Source: Nitrospirota bacterium (lineage in GTDB: Bacteria; Nitrospirota; UBA9217). Taken from it: a stretch of DNA of 64,000 nt. The stretch is taken from NCBI GenBank assembly GCA_020052615.1, contig JAGVOT010000115.1, forward strand, positions 1-64,000, in the 5' to 3' direction. Shown piece after piece: positions 23,362 through 32,542 of the stretch. Made by a program: the position numbers and the translations under genes. The notes beneath the pieces are model-generated. The model had not been told where the DNA came from, ran no database searches, and saw only the letters and a program-made list of their open reading frames with translations. Numbering within the stretch: the first letter of the stretch is position 1; each line of letters starts with the position of its first letter.

Positions 23362-26313
23362 TCAGGACATCCTCTCCAGCATCGCTACCGGAAAACTGGA
23401 AAAGATATCGGCAAGCGGCAGCCTCGTCATCCCCCCCCGCGTCACGGAGGAAAGAATCTCATTGGTGAACACATTCCTGAACTTCGATCCCTCTTCCCCT
23501 TCGGATAATACCAGATGCGTGTCCTCCCAGACAGCCTTGCCGAAGGGAACCGATGCGCCGCCTGAAATGACCTTTGTCAGGAGCCGGGGGACAGCGACGA
23601 CGATCATGCCCCCGGCCGTTTTCCGCGCAAAGGAGCAGATATTCCCGGCAAGGACCCCTTCGGCCGCCAGCGGCAGATACTCGCCCTGTTCGAACAGCGG
23701 GCGGTTGGCCTTTCGGAAATTCAGGGCCTTATACACAAGGTAGAGCATGATCCTGCCGTCCTCCTTGTTCATCGACAGGTCCCATGCAAGCTCTACGGCC
23801 GTCCCCTTCGCTTCCCTCTCCTTGAGATCTGCCAGTAGGCCGATCCTCGTATCGTAATCAACAGGCCGCCTGTTGTCGGGATCCACGAGGCTGAAGTTCC
23901 AGAGCTCCGTCCCCTGGTAGAAGTCCGGCACGCCCGGCGAGCAGATCTTGAGCAGCGCCTGGGAAAGCGAGTTATACAGTCCGTAGTGCGCGATCATCCG
24001 CTGAAAGGGCAGAAAGTCGTTCAGGAATGCGTTGTCAGTCCTCCGCTGCAGGATACGTTCGACAAAGGCGGCCATCGACAGTTCATAGCCCTCGTTCGGG
24101 CTGATCCAGCTCGTGTTCACCTTGGCCTCGCGCGATGCTTTGATCATATAGTCACGAACACGCCGGACCACACTTTCGACATCGCTACCCTCATTCTGCA
24201 CCAACGGCCACACGCCGATGAGGGTCTGATACAGAAGATATTCCTCGTTCCGGTCCGGAGCCTCTCCTCCCTCGACAGCGCCCTTATGCCTGCGGTTCAT
24301 CCTCGCCCATGCCTTGATCCGTTCGGCCCAGTCGTCGGGCATCTCGGACAGCACGTTGATCCGCGCCCGTACATCCGCGCTCCGCTTGGTATCGTGCGTG
24401 TCGGTAGTGATCAAGGCATGAGGCCAGCATTTCTTCCGTTCGATATTCTGGCCGTGAAAGGTATCGAGCGGTATGCCGAAGCGCTCGGGCATGCCGCCTA
24501 CCTCGTTTAGAGACACCAGGCGATTGTACACGTAAAACGCCGTGTCTTCCACACCTTTTGCCATGACCGGTCCGGTGATCTGCTGGAAGCGCATGACGAA
24601 GTCCAGCCAGGGGGCCTTTTCGCCGTCCGGTGCGCCCGGCGGAAACCGAAGCAGGAGCACGTCCTTCAGATAATCAAAGATCGACGAACTGATAGCCGGA
24701 TTCAGCCGCTTTGCCCGGGAGACGGCGATCTCGATGACCTGGCGGTCGCGGTCCGTCACGGTCCACGTGTTCGTATAGGTCCGGTAGACCGGAAACGCGG
24801 CGATCACCTCGATGATGGCGCTCCGCAGGCTGTTCAGGGTGAAGTCCCGCGTGTGCCGGTTCTTTTCGGAGAGGTCGTTCAGATAGTGGGCAAGCGTGTT
24901 CACTTCGCTCGACAGGGCGACTTGCATGACCAGTTTCTTGTTCCCCGTGAACACCGATGCCGGCGGACGCTTCGACCGCGTGAAGGTCTCATAGATCCGG
25001 TCGAATGCCCGCGCGTTGCCGTCGTCTACGAAGATGCCGTTGACCGAGTTCAGGAACACATAGCCCGTGGTGCTGAAGATCGGCCAGTCCTCGGGCATGC
25101 GCTCGCTCTTCGTCAGGACCTTTTCCCCCACGATATAGAAGGCCCGGTACGCGGGGTCTTCCAGGTATGTCCGGTCATACAGCTCTGACAGGGAGAGCCC
25201 GGCCTTGTCGGCCGCCAGACGCAGAAAACAGCCCCGCTGCAGCCGATGAAAATACTCGACAGGATTGTACAGTCCATCGGGGTGGTCAACGCGAAGACCG
25301 GTCACGCTGCCGTCGCCGATCAGCCGGAACAGGAGCGCGTGGGTAGCCTCGAACACATCGGAGCGTTCCATGCGTATGGCGCCCAGACCGTTGACGTCGA
25401 AAAATCGCCGGTAGTTGATCTCTTCGGTCGCTACGCGCCAGTATGAGAGGCGGTAGATCTGCTGGGACAGCAGTTCATCGAGCAGATCGAAGCTTCGCGG
25501 ATCGCCTTTCGTTCCGTTGAACAGGCTCATATTCTGATCGAGGTGCTCCCTGATCAGGGGACTGCCGGCAACGAGCGCCCCGAGCCGGCGCTTGATCACT
25601 TCCTTCTCCCGATGCCGCTCGGCGATCCGGTCGAGGTCGGTCTCGGTATAGGACGGCAGATGGCGGAGCGCCGTTATGATGCTCAGCAGTTCCTCGAGGT
25701 CGGAATGGCCCGCGGGCAGCGACGCCTGCAGTTCCGGAAGGCGGTGCGCCAGAACGGGAACGTAGGTCTGCGGCCGGACCGGGAACCGGTGATCATAGTA
25801 CCGGAAAGAGAATGCGCCCTCCTCAAAGGCCAGCCGGACCTCCTGGTTCTCCAGCGCATCGCCATATTGATTTCCCAGGACAGGAATAAGGACCTTGTCC
25901 TTCAGTTCTTTCTTTACCGGTGCCCAGTCGATGTCGAAATGCCGCGCATAGGGCGAGCTCGGGCCGTTCTCGAGCACGTCGGTCCACCATATATTCTCCG
26001 GACTATCCACGCACATATGGTTCGGGACGATATCGAGGACCTGCCCCATGCCATGGCGCCTCAGCTCCGCAATCATCTCCCGGTAATCCTCTTCCGTGCC
26101 AAGCTCCGGATTCAGGGCATTGTGATCGATGATGTCATACCCGTGCAGGCTCCCTTGCTTCGCCCGAAAATAGGGGGAAGCATAGATATCGGAAATGCCG
26201 AGATCATGAAGGTAGGAGATGATCCTCACGGCATCCCGGAACGTGAACCTGCTGTTGAACTGGAGCCGATAGGTGGAGGAGGGTATTTTCGGCTGCGGCA
26301 TCGGTTCTCTCAT
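23362..26313 (-). CDS. treY: Maltooligosyl trehalose synthase TreY
   Basis: The 983-residue GH13 protein begins STYRLQFNSRFTFRDAVRII, the TreY N-terminal signature, followed by the catalytic-domain blocks VLDIVPNHM, GLRVDHPDGLYNP and DTHDTKRSADVRARI. It turns the reducing end of a maltodextrin into an alpha,alpha-1,1 linkage, which TreZ then releases as trehalose. The first ATG overlaps the stop of treZ (ATGA). Length is typical for bacterial TreY. Confidence 0.95.
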   Translation of the reverse strand: MREPMPQPKIPSSTYRLQFNSRFTFRDAVRIISYLHDLGISDIYASPYFRAKQGSLHGYDIIDHNALNPELGTEEDYREMIAELRRHGMGQVLDIVPNHMCVDSPENIWWTDVLENGPSSPYARHFDIDWAPVKKELKDKVLIPVLGNQYGDALENQEVRLAFEEGAFSFRYYDHRFPVRPQTYVPVLAHRLPELQASLPAGHSDLEELLSIITALRHLPSYTETDLDRIAERHREKEVIKRRLGALVAGSPLIREHLDQNMSLFNGTKGDPRSFDLLDELLSQQIYRLSYWRVATEEINYRRFFDVNGLGAIRMERSDVFEATHALLFRLIGDGSVTGLRVDHPDGLYNPVEYFHRLQRGCFLRLAADKAGLSLSELYDRTYLEDPAYRAFYIVGEKVLTKSERMPEDWPIFSTTGYVFLNSVNGIFVDDGNARAFDRIYETFTRSKRPPASVFTGNKKLVMQVALSSEVNTLAHYLNDLSEKNRHTRDFTLNSLRSAIIEVIAAFPVYRTYTNTWTVTDRDRQVIEIAVSRAKRLNPAISSSIFDYLKDVLLLRFPPGAPDGEKAPWLDFVMRFQQITGPVMAKGVEDTAFYVYNRLVSLNEVGGMPERFGIPLDTFHGQNIERKKCWPHALITTDTHDTKRSADVRARINVLSEMPDDWAERIKAWARMNRRHKGAVEGGEAPDRNEEYLLYQTLIGVWPLVQNEGSDVESVVRRVRDYMIKASREAKVNTSWISPNEGYELSMAAFVERILQRRTDNAFLNDFLPFQRMIAHYGLYNSLSQALLKICSPGVPDFYQGTELWNFSLVDPDNRRPVDYDTRIGLLADLKEREAKGTAVELAWDLSMNKEDGRIMLYLVYKALNFRKANRPLFEQGEYLPLAAEGVLAGNICSFARKTAGGMIVVAVPRLLTKVISGGASVPFGKAVWEDTHLVLSEGEEGSKFRNVFTNEILSSVTRGGMTRLPLADIFSSFPVAMLERMS

Positions 26314-28157
26314 CGAGCCTCCCCGGCGGACCGGTAGAGCATGAAGCTCTGCGGCATCATGCGCACAACGATTTCCTGCCCGGGCGATTCAATGTGCTGT
26401 TCCATCGAACCGCCTCCCCCGTCCCAGCGTACATCCGAGGAGTCCAGCATTTTCGACCAGAGTCCGTCCGGCAGCATCAAAGGAACAGTCCGCCGCTCTT
26501 TGTTGAAATTGAAAAGAAAGAAAACCGCTTCATCGTCCTGCCATCGCCGCACATACAGCATTGTTTCCTCCGGAAAGGCCCTGACCTCCATGTCGGCCTT
26601 GCTGAGATTGTTCAATGATGCCGTCTCCTTCCGCAAGCGAAGCAGTTCCTTGTAAAAGCCGAATAGAGTCTGATGGTGTTCCTGTACGCACTGTCTGAGG
26701 TCGATTGTTGATGCCAGGAGCGTCTCTTCCGCCAGAGGGTCCGGGACCTCGCCTTCCCATCCGAAGGCCTTGAACTCTTCTCTCCTGCCCTTGCGGACCG
26801 CTTCAATGAGCCCCTCGTCTCCGTGGCTCACAAAATACTGGAACGGCGCTGTCTCACCGTATTCCTCTCCCATGAAGAGCATCGGCACAGCGGGCGAGAG
26901 GATCACAACGCCCGCGGCAAGCTTGAGCGCCTCGAAGGAGACCAGGCTCGCAAGCCTCTCACCGCGCATCCTGTTCCCTACTTGGTCATGGTTCTGGGAG
27001 AACACGACGAACTGGTGGGCAGGCCTGTCCTTCGAGGAACTGCCGTGCCTTCTTTTGCGATAAGAAGAATACTGGCCCGAAAATACAAAGCCTTCGCGAT
27101 AGGCCTTCGCCATCTGTTCGACCGCGCCGAAATCCTCGTAATACCCGCTCCGCTCGCCGGTGAGCAGCGCATGCAGGCAGTGGTGAAAATCATCATTCCA
27201 CTGCGCATCAAGGCCATATCCGCCCGTCACGACCGGCTTGACGACCCGCACATCGTTCAGGTCGCTCTCGGGAATGACGTAAACCTTCCGGCCAAGCTCA
27301 TCGGCCCGGGCATGGACGGCCTCTCCCAGTTCCTGCAGAAAATGCCTTGCGCTGAAATCGAAGATCCCGTGGATCGCGTCGATCCGCAATGCATCGATGT
27401 GATATTCGGACACCCAGTGCAGTGCGCTGCCGATGAAGTATGACCGCACCTCATCGCTGTACGCACCGTCGTAGTTGACCGCGTCGCCCCAGGGCGTTCT
27501 GTACCGGTCCGTGAAATAGGGCCCGTAACTCCAGAGGTAATTCCCCTCCGGACCGAGATGGTTATAGACCACGTCGAGGATCACCGCCATTCCCATCCGG
27601 TGACAGGCGTCCACCAGCCGCTTCAAGCCTTCAGGCCCTCCATAAGAGTTCTGGACAGCATAGGGATAGACGCCGTCATACCCCCAGTTCCGATCACCCG
27701 GAAACTGCGCCACGGGCATGAGCTCGATCGCATTGATCCCCAGGTCCTTCAGGTATCCCAGGCGGGATGCGATCGCGTCAAACGTGCCCTCGGGCGTGAA
27801 CGTCCCCGTGTGGATCTCATACATGATCATCGACCGGAGGGTGAGACCGCTCCATCCGCTGTCCGTCCATGCGAACGCGGCATGGTCCACGACCTGGGAA
27901 GGACCGTGCACACCATCGGGCTGGAAATGCGATGCAGGATCGGGCCGCTCATGCTCTTCGTCGATGCGGTAAAGGTACCGCGTCCCGGGCGGACAATTGT
28001 CCGTTTGCACGCGCCAATAGCCGTCCGTGTCTCTTCGGAGCGGGACCAGACGCTGTTCCGGCAGGACCAACTTCAGGCTGACAGAACGCGCGAACGGCGC
28101 CCATACCCGGAAATCGCAGATCCCGTTTTTAGAATAGTATGCACCCTGTTTCATCAA
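26310..28157 (-). CDS. treZ: Malto-oligosyltrehalose trehalohydrolase TreZ
   Basis: This 615-residue GH13 protein has an N-terminal CBM48-like domain (FRVWAPFARSVSLKL) and the catalytic blocks LDVVYNHLGPEGNY, ALRIDAIHGIFD, VIPESDLND and VFSQNHDQVGNR. It cleaves the trehalosyl end made by TreY, so trehalose is produced from glycogen or maltodextrin. treX and glycogen genes are not in the window. It sits 25 bases downstream of the peptidase gene and overlaps treY. Confidence 0.95.
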   Translation of the reverse strand: MMKQGAYYSKNGICDFRVWAPFARSVSLKLVLPEQRLVPLRRDTDGYWRVQTDNCPPGTRYLYRIDEEHERPDPASHFQPDGVHGPSQVVDHAAFAWTDSGWSGLTLRSMIMYEIHTGTFTPEGTFDAIASRLGYLKDLGINAIELMPVAQFPGDRNWGYDGVYPYAVQNSYGGPEGLKRLVDACHRMGMAVILDVVYNHLGPEGNYLWSYGPYFTDRYRTPWGDAVNYDGAYSDEVRSYFIGSALHWVSEYHIDALRIDAIHGIFDFSARHFLQELGEAVHARADELGRKVYVIPESDLNDVRVVKPVVTGGYGLDAQWNDDFHHCLHALLTGERSGYYEDFGAVEQMAKAYREGFVFSGQYSSYRKRRHGSSSKDRPAHQFVVFSQNHDQVGNRMRGERLASLVSFEALKLAAGVVILSPAVPMLFMGEEYGETAPFQYFVSHGDEGLIEAVRKGRREEFKAFGWEGEVPDPLAEETLLASTIDLRQCVQEHHQTLFGFYKELLRLRKETASLNNLSKADMEVRAFPEETMLYVRRWQDDEAVFFLFNFNKERRTVPLMLPDGLWSKMLDSSDVRWDGGGGSMEQHIESPGQEIVVRMMPQSFMLYRSAGEAR

Positions 28158-28182
28158 GGAACCGCACCGCCTTTATTGGATG

Positions 28183-29682
28183 TCATCTTCGAAGGTAAAA
28201 CGGCGGCATGCCCTTCTTTTGCTTTCCCGCTCTGCGCAACCGGTACACTCCAGCCAGGGCAATGAGCAGCAGCATGCCTCCCGTGAAAGCAAAGAACACC
28301 GTATAGCTTATGGTCGGCACGCTCCGGATGTCGATCCGACGGACCGGATGGAGGTACCGTCTTATGACGCGCTCCAGGTCCTCCGCGGTTACGGCGCCGA
28401 TCTCGTGTTCATAGTTCTGAAGGCTCCCCAACTGCTCCCCGCCGCTGTTCGTCCCCGGGAGCTTTGCACGGACGAGTATATCCTCGTACAGAGAGGCCAG
28501 CCCCGCATTCGTCTCATAGCCTTGCGCCCACTGGAGCAGGATCTTTTTCTTGGTCCGCTCCGCCTCCTCGGGGGTGATCTTTTCCCGCCGGATCATTTCC
28601 AATATTCCGGCCATGATCTCTCGCACCCGCTCAAGATTCCTGACGCTGGTGTCAGCGGTCGCATAAAAGATCCCGTAGTCAGGCTGAAAGAACATTACCG
28701 TCTCCGGTGCGTAGGACAAGCCCGCGTTGATGCGGACCTGTTCGTAGAACTTCGCGTTCAGATAGCTGCTCAGTACGATCAGCGGCGCGGCATCGGAGTG
28801 ATTGCGGCCCTCGGTCCGGAATGCCGCGCTGAAACTGCCGCTGCTGCCGAAAAAAGGCGACAAGGTGCTCGAAACCGCTGCGGGGCCGGTTGCGGGAGAT
28901 GGCGGCGTTACAACGCTCATAGCAGGTTTCGGCGCTCGGGGAAGGCCGCCGAAGGTCCTGATGATCCGATCAATGAGTTTCGCGCGATCATAGTTGCCGA
29001 CCGCGATAAGCGTCATGTTAGCCGGCACGTATACCGTCTTGAATACCTGCGAGACATCCTCTCCGGTGATCCCGTCCATGCTCACGAGCCCCGGACAGAC
29101 CGCGCCGGTCCCGGGAAGCAGCCATTCATTTGCTTTTTTCCATGCCCGCTTGCCGATGCCGAAATTATAGAACAAACGGCGAAGCGCCCCCGGGTTCCCT
29201 CCCTCCTCGCGGTATACGATTCCCTTTGCCTTGCGGATCTTGTCCGGGGTGAATACGGTGTCCGTCATGATCTCATGGAGCGCATCGATCCCCTGCAGCG
29301 CGAACCGGTCGAAGATATCGATATGAAAGGTCGTATGCTCCGTTCCCGTTACTGCATTCCAGGAACCTCCGTGGTCCGTGATCAGGTGCTCAAGCTCCGC
29401 TTCCGTATGTCGCGTCGTTCCGCTGAATAGAAGATGTTCCAGCAGATGCGGCGTCTCCCGTTGAGCGCAGTCGAAATGCCTCGTCCCGATGTTCACGATC
29501 AGCCGGAATGCCACGTTCCGGGACCCGGGCCGCTGCTTCAAGAGCACCTGGAACCCGTTCTCCAGCCGGATGCGCTCGACATCATAAAGGCCGCGCGGTG
29601 TGTAGCCGCTTTGCGCGGCTGCGGACCCCGGCAGAACCAGGAGGCAGAGCAGCAGTATTGAACTATACTTTGAATAGCTCAT
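28183..29682 (-). CDS. M16 family zinc peptidase, exported and membrane-anchored
   Basis: A signal peptide (LLLCLLVLPGSAAAQ) is followed by the M16 zinc motif HLLEH (about residue 86) with the downstream glutamate in VYREEGGN. A second, inactive-type M16 half runs to about residue 455, then a C-terminal membrane helix (TVFFAFTGGMLLLIALAGVY) and a basic tail. It would degrade peptides or misfolded proteins in the periplasm while anchored in the inner membrane. The C-terminal anchor is unusual for the family. It heads the treZ-treY gene pair but has no evident role in trehalose metabolism. Confidence 0.88.
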   Translation of the reverse strand: MSYSKYSSILLLCLLVLPGSAAAQSGYTPRGLYDVERIRLENGFQVLLKQRPGSRNVAFRLIVNIGTRHFDCAQRETPHLLEHLLFSGTTRHTEAELEHLITDHGGSWNAVTGTEHTTFHIDIFDRFALQGIDALHEIMTDTVFTPDKIRKAKGIVYREEGGNPGALRRLFYNFGIGKRAWKKANEWLLPGTGAVCPGLVSMDGITGEDVSQVFKTVYVPANMTLIAVGNYDRAKLIDRIIRTFGGLPRAPKPAMSVVTPPSPATGPAAVSSTLSPFFGSSGSFSAAFRTEGRNHSDAAPLIVLSSYLNAKFYEQVRINAGLSYAPETVMFFQPDYGIFYATADTSVRNLERVREIMAGILEMIRREKITPEEAERTKKKILLQWAQGYETNAGLASLYEDILVRAKLPGTNSGGEQLGSLQNYEHEIGAVTAEDLERVIRRYLHPVRRIDIRSVPTISYTVFFAFTGGMLLLIALAGVYRLRRAGKQKKGMPPFYLRR

Positions 29683-29766
29683 AGATAGATCTTATCGCCC
29701 TGCGGTATGGGCTATGGCGCCGAGGCTTGATGGACCCTTTGGCTAATTTGACATCCCCACCCCGCT

Positions 29767-30840
29767 TCACCTCTGCAATACCCGGCCCGTAGCCCCGTCA
29801 AACACCGATATCCGTTCAAGCGGCAGCACCAGTCTCACTTCGCTTCCTTCCCTGATCACTTCCGAAGGTCCCGCGACGACCCTGATCGGCGTCTTCCCCC
29901 ACAGCGCATCGACCAGGAAGGTCGAGCCGGCCGGTTCGATCATCGAGACGGTCGCCTCGAATGTCGTCTCATCCGGCCCGCGGGCAACGGTGATATCCTC
30001 GGGCCGGATGCCGACGATCACTTCATCGGATGAGGGTGCGGCATCCACAGGCGGCGCGATCACCGTCCCGTTGCAATCCAGTTCCAGCGGCGATCTCCGT
30101 ACCACCGCAGCGCGGAGGAGATTCATGGGCGGGTTGCCGATGAATCCCGCGACAAAGGTGTTCGCTGGATGCCGGTACACCTCTCGCGGAACGTCACACT
30201 GCTGCAGTTCGCCCTTCTCCAGGACGGCGATCCGGTCGGACAGTCCCATGGCCTCGCCCTGGTCATGGGTCACATACACGGTCGTGATCCCGAGCTCGCG
30301 GTGCAGCTTTTTCAGTTCGGCCCGCATGTCCAGCCGGAGCTTCGCATCGAGGTTCGAAAGAGGTTCGTCCATCAGGAACAGCTTCGGCTTGCGCACGATG
30401 GCCCTGCCCAGCGCAACGCGCTGCCGCTGGCCGCCGGAGAGCTCCTTCGGCTTCCGCAGCAGGTACTCCCCGAGGCCCAGCATGTCCGCCACCCGTCTGA
30501 CCTCGCTGTCGATACGGACCGCATGCTCCTTTTTCATCCTGAGGGGGAAGGCGATGTTCTCATACGCCGTCATATGGGGATAGAGCGCATAACCCTGGAA
30601 GATCATGGCAACATCCCGCTCCATCGGTGTCAATCCGCTGACCGGCCTCCCATCGAACAATATCTCGCCGCCCGTAGCCGGTTCCAGCCCGGCGATCAGG
30701 TTCAGGATCGTGGACTTGCCGCAGCCGCTCGGCCCCACGAAAGTGAAGAACTCGCCTGCCTCGATCGTCAGGTCCAGTCCTGTGATGACCGCGAACGATC
30801 CAAAGGTCTTTGTTATATTTTCAAGACGTATGTTTGTCAT
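29767..30840 (-). CDS. Sugar ABC transporter ATPase (MalK/UgpC/ThuK type)
   Basis: The 357-residue protein has Walker A GPSGCGKST, the signature LSGGQRQRVALGRAI, Walker B LFLMDEPLSNLDAKLR and a C-terminal TOBE-type regulatory domain (VIVGIRPEDITV). It energises the permease pair upstream. ATG at 30840 (MTNIRLENITKTFG) is the family-like start; 30849 is also possible. Genes for binding protein, two permeases and the ATPase run in this order, next to treT, as in trehalose/maltose uptake loci of Thermococcales. Confidence 0.93.
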   Translation of the reverse strand: MTNIRLENITKTFGSFAVITGLDLTIEAGEFFTFVGPSGCGKSTILNLIAGLEPATGGEILFDGRPVSGLTPMERDVAMIFQGYALYPHMTAYENIAFPLRMKKEHAVRIDSEVRRVADMLGLGEYLLRKPKELSGGQRQRVALGRAIVRKPKLFLMDEPLSNLDAKLRLDMRAELKKLHRELGITTVYVTHDQGEAMGLSDRIAVLEKGELQQCDVPREVYRHPANTFVAGFIGNPPMNLLRAAVVRRSPLELDCNGTVIAPPVDAAPSSDEVIVGIRPEDITVARGPDETTFEATVSMIEPAGSTFLVDALWGKTPIRVVAGPSEVIREGSEVRLVLPLERISVFDGATGRVLQR

Positions 30841-30881
30841 CGTTTTCATTCCACAATCCAATCCGAAATACGCAATTGAGA

Positions 30882-31694
30882 TCACCCTTTCACCGCGCCG
30901 GCGGTCAATCCCTCGATGATCCGTCGCTGGAACAGGAATACCAGAAGCACAAGCGGAATAGTGACGACCACCGATGCGGCCGCAATATCACCCCAGGGCA
31001 CCTCGTGCAGCCCGGGGAAGAGCGCGATGGCCACGGGGATCGTTCTCGATGCATCCGTTGCGGTGAAGGTGAGGGCAAAAAGGAACTCGTTCCAGGAAAA
31101 GATGAAGGCCAGGATGCCGGTGGTGGCTATTCCCGGCGCGGCAAGAGGCAGCATCACCCGGACAAAGGACCGGAAAGGCGTGCATCCGTCCACCAGCGAT
31201 GCCCGGTAGATCTCCTCAGGGATGCCTCGGAAGAAGTTGGTCAGCACCCAGATCGTGAGCGGCAGCGTGAAGGTTGTATAGGTCATGATCAGCGCCCAGA
31301 CCGTGTCGCGCAGTCCCAGCGCCCTGATGACGAGATAAAGCGGACTGACCGTGGCGATCGGCGGGAACATGGACGCCGACAGCACGAACAGCAGGATCAG
31401 GCCCCTGGACCGGACCCGCAGCTTTGCCAGCCCGAAGGCGGCAAGCGACCCGATCGCAAGCGACAGGAGCGTGGCGCTTGACGCGACAATTGCGCTGTTC
31501 GCGATGATGCGCAGGAACGAGGCGCCGGTGAAGACCGCCCGGTAATGCTCAAGCGTCGGCCCCACCGGCAGCAGCGGCGGCAGCCTGGCCAGCTCGGCGT
31601 CGGGCTTCACGCTCGTCACGGCCTGCCAGAGGAACGGCGCGATGCTCCAGGCGGCAACAGCGATGACGGCGAATACCTTCCCCGCTTGCCTCAC
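30882..31694 (-). CDS. Sugar ABC transporter permease (MalG type)
   Basis: The gene starts at a GTG (31694) whose last two bases belong to the TGA of the upstream permease gene; GGAGG precedes it. The 270-residue protein has six membrane helices and the EAA-loop EEIYRASLVDGCTPFRSF with the following LPLAAPGIATTG. It ends FQRRIIEGLTAGAVKG, the MalG-type terminus. An upstream extension of the open frame is antisense-like noise within the other permease gene. Confidence 0.93.
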   Translation of the reverse strand: MRQAGKVFAVIAVAAWSIAPFLWQAVTSVKPDAELARLPPLLPVGPTLEHYRAVFTGASFLRIIANSAIVASSATLLSLAIGSLAAFGLAKLRVRSRGLILLFVLSASMFPPIATVSPLYLVIRALGLRDTVWALIMTYTTFTLPLTIWVLTNFFRGIPEEIYRASLVDGCTPFRSFVRVMLPLAAPGIATTGILAFIFSWNEFLFALTFTATDASRTIPVAIALFPGLHEVPWGDIAAASVVVTIPLVLLVFLFQRRIIEGLTAGAVKG

Positions 31695-32542
31695 GGCCCC
31701 ACCTCCGCCTTGAGCGCGCGAAGATACAGAAGGCTCATGGCTCCCACGCAGAGAAATACGACGATCGCGAGCGTCGAACCGTAGCCGAACTGAAGCGTCT
31801 GGAACAAGACCTTGTATGCGTAGATCGACAGTGTTTCGGTGGTGTTCGCCGGACCACCGCCGGTCAGGACATACACCGCGTCGAAGACACGGAAGGCATC
31901 CATGGTCCTGAAGATAAGGACCACGAGGATCACCGGCATCAGCAGCGGCAGAATGATCCTCCTGAACAGGGACCATCCGCCGGCTCCGTCGATGCGAGCT
32001 GCCTGGATGACTTCCCCCGGTATCAGCTTCAGTCCTGCCATCAGTAAGATCACCACAAACGGCGTGGTCTTCCAGACATCCATCGCAACCGCGGCGTTCA
32101 TGGCCCAGAAGGGACTGCCGAGCCAGTTGATCTTCATCCCCAGCAGGTGATTCAGGAGTCCAATGTCGGAATTGTACATCCATTCCCACATCTTCGCGGA
32201 CACCACCGTGGGAATGGCCCAGGGCACCAGCACCACGGCTGTCACGAGGCCCTTGAACCGGAAGGTCCTGTTCAGCAGCAGCGCGATGCCGAGGCCGAGC
32301 AGCAGCTCGAGCGAAACCGACGCTGTCGTGAAATACACCGTGTTGCCGAGGGCGTTCCAGAAGCGGTCGTCGGCAAGCAGGAACCGGTAATTGTCGAATC
32401 CCGTGAACTCGGTTATGTCAAAGAGCAGCAGTTTCCTGTGCAGGCTCAGATACAGCACCGTGAGCACGGGATAGACCGTCACGAGCGACAGCGCCAGGAC
32501 CGCCGGCAGGACGAACCGGTTTCCCTCTTCGCGGCCGCTCAT
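31691..32542 (-). CDS. Sugar ABC transporter permease (MalF type)
   Basis: The 283-residue protein has six predicted membrane helices, starting ALSLVTVYPVLTVLYLSLH, and the ATPase-contact loop PGEVIQAARIDGAGGWSLFR near residue 185. It forms the channel with the MalG-type partner. Overlaps of a few bases with both neighbouring genes show a tight operon. The substrate is not readable from the sequence, but the trehalose genes nearby suggest a disaccharide such as trehalose or maltose. Confidence 0.93.
   Translation of the reverse strand: MSGREEGNRFVLPAVLALSLVTVYPVLTVLYLSLHRKLLLFDITEFTGFDNYRFLLADDRFWNALGNTVYFTTASVSLELLLGLGIALLLNRTFRFKGLVTAVVLVPWAIPTVVSAKMWEWMYNSDIGLLNHLLGMKINWLGSPFWAMNAAVAMDVWKTTPFVVILLMAGLKLIPGEVIQAARIDGAGGWSLFRRIILPLLMPVILVVLIFRTMDAFRVFDAVYVLTGGGPANTTETLSIYAYKVLFQTLQFGYGSTLAIVVFLCVGAMSLLYLRALKAEVGP

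Noticed and set aside
31695-32189. Long N-terminal extension of the MalG-type permease
   Set aside because: It is a shifted frame inside the MalF-type gene, without membrane character; a GTG with a good ribosome-binding site overlaps the upstream stop.
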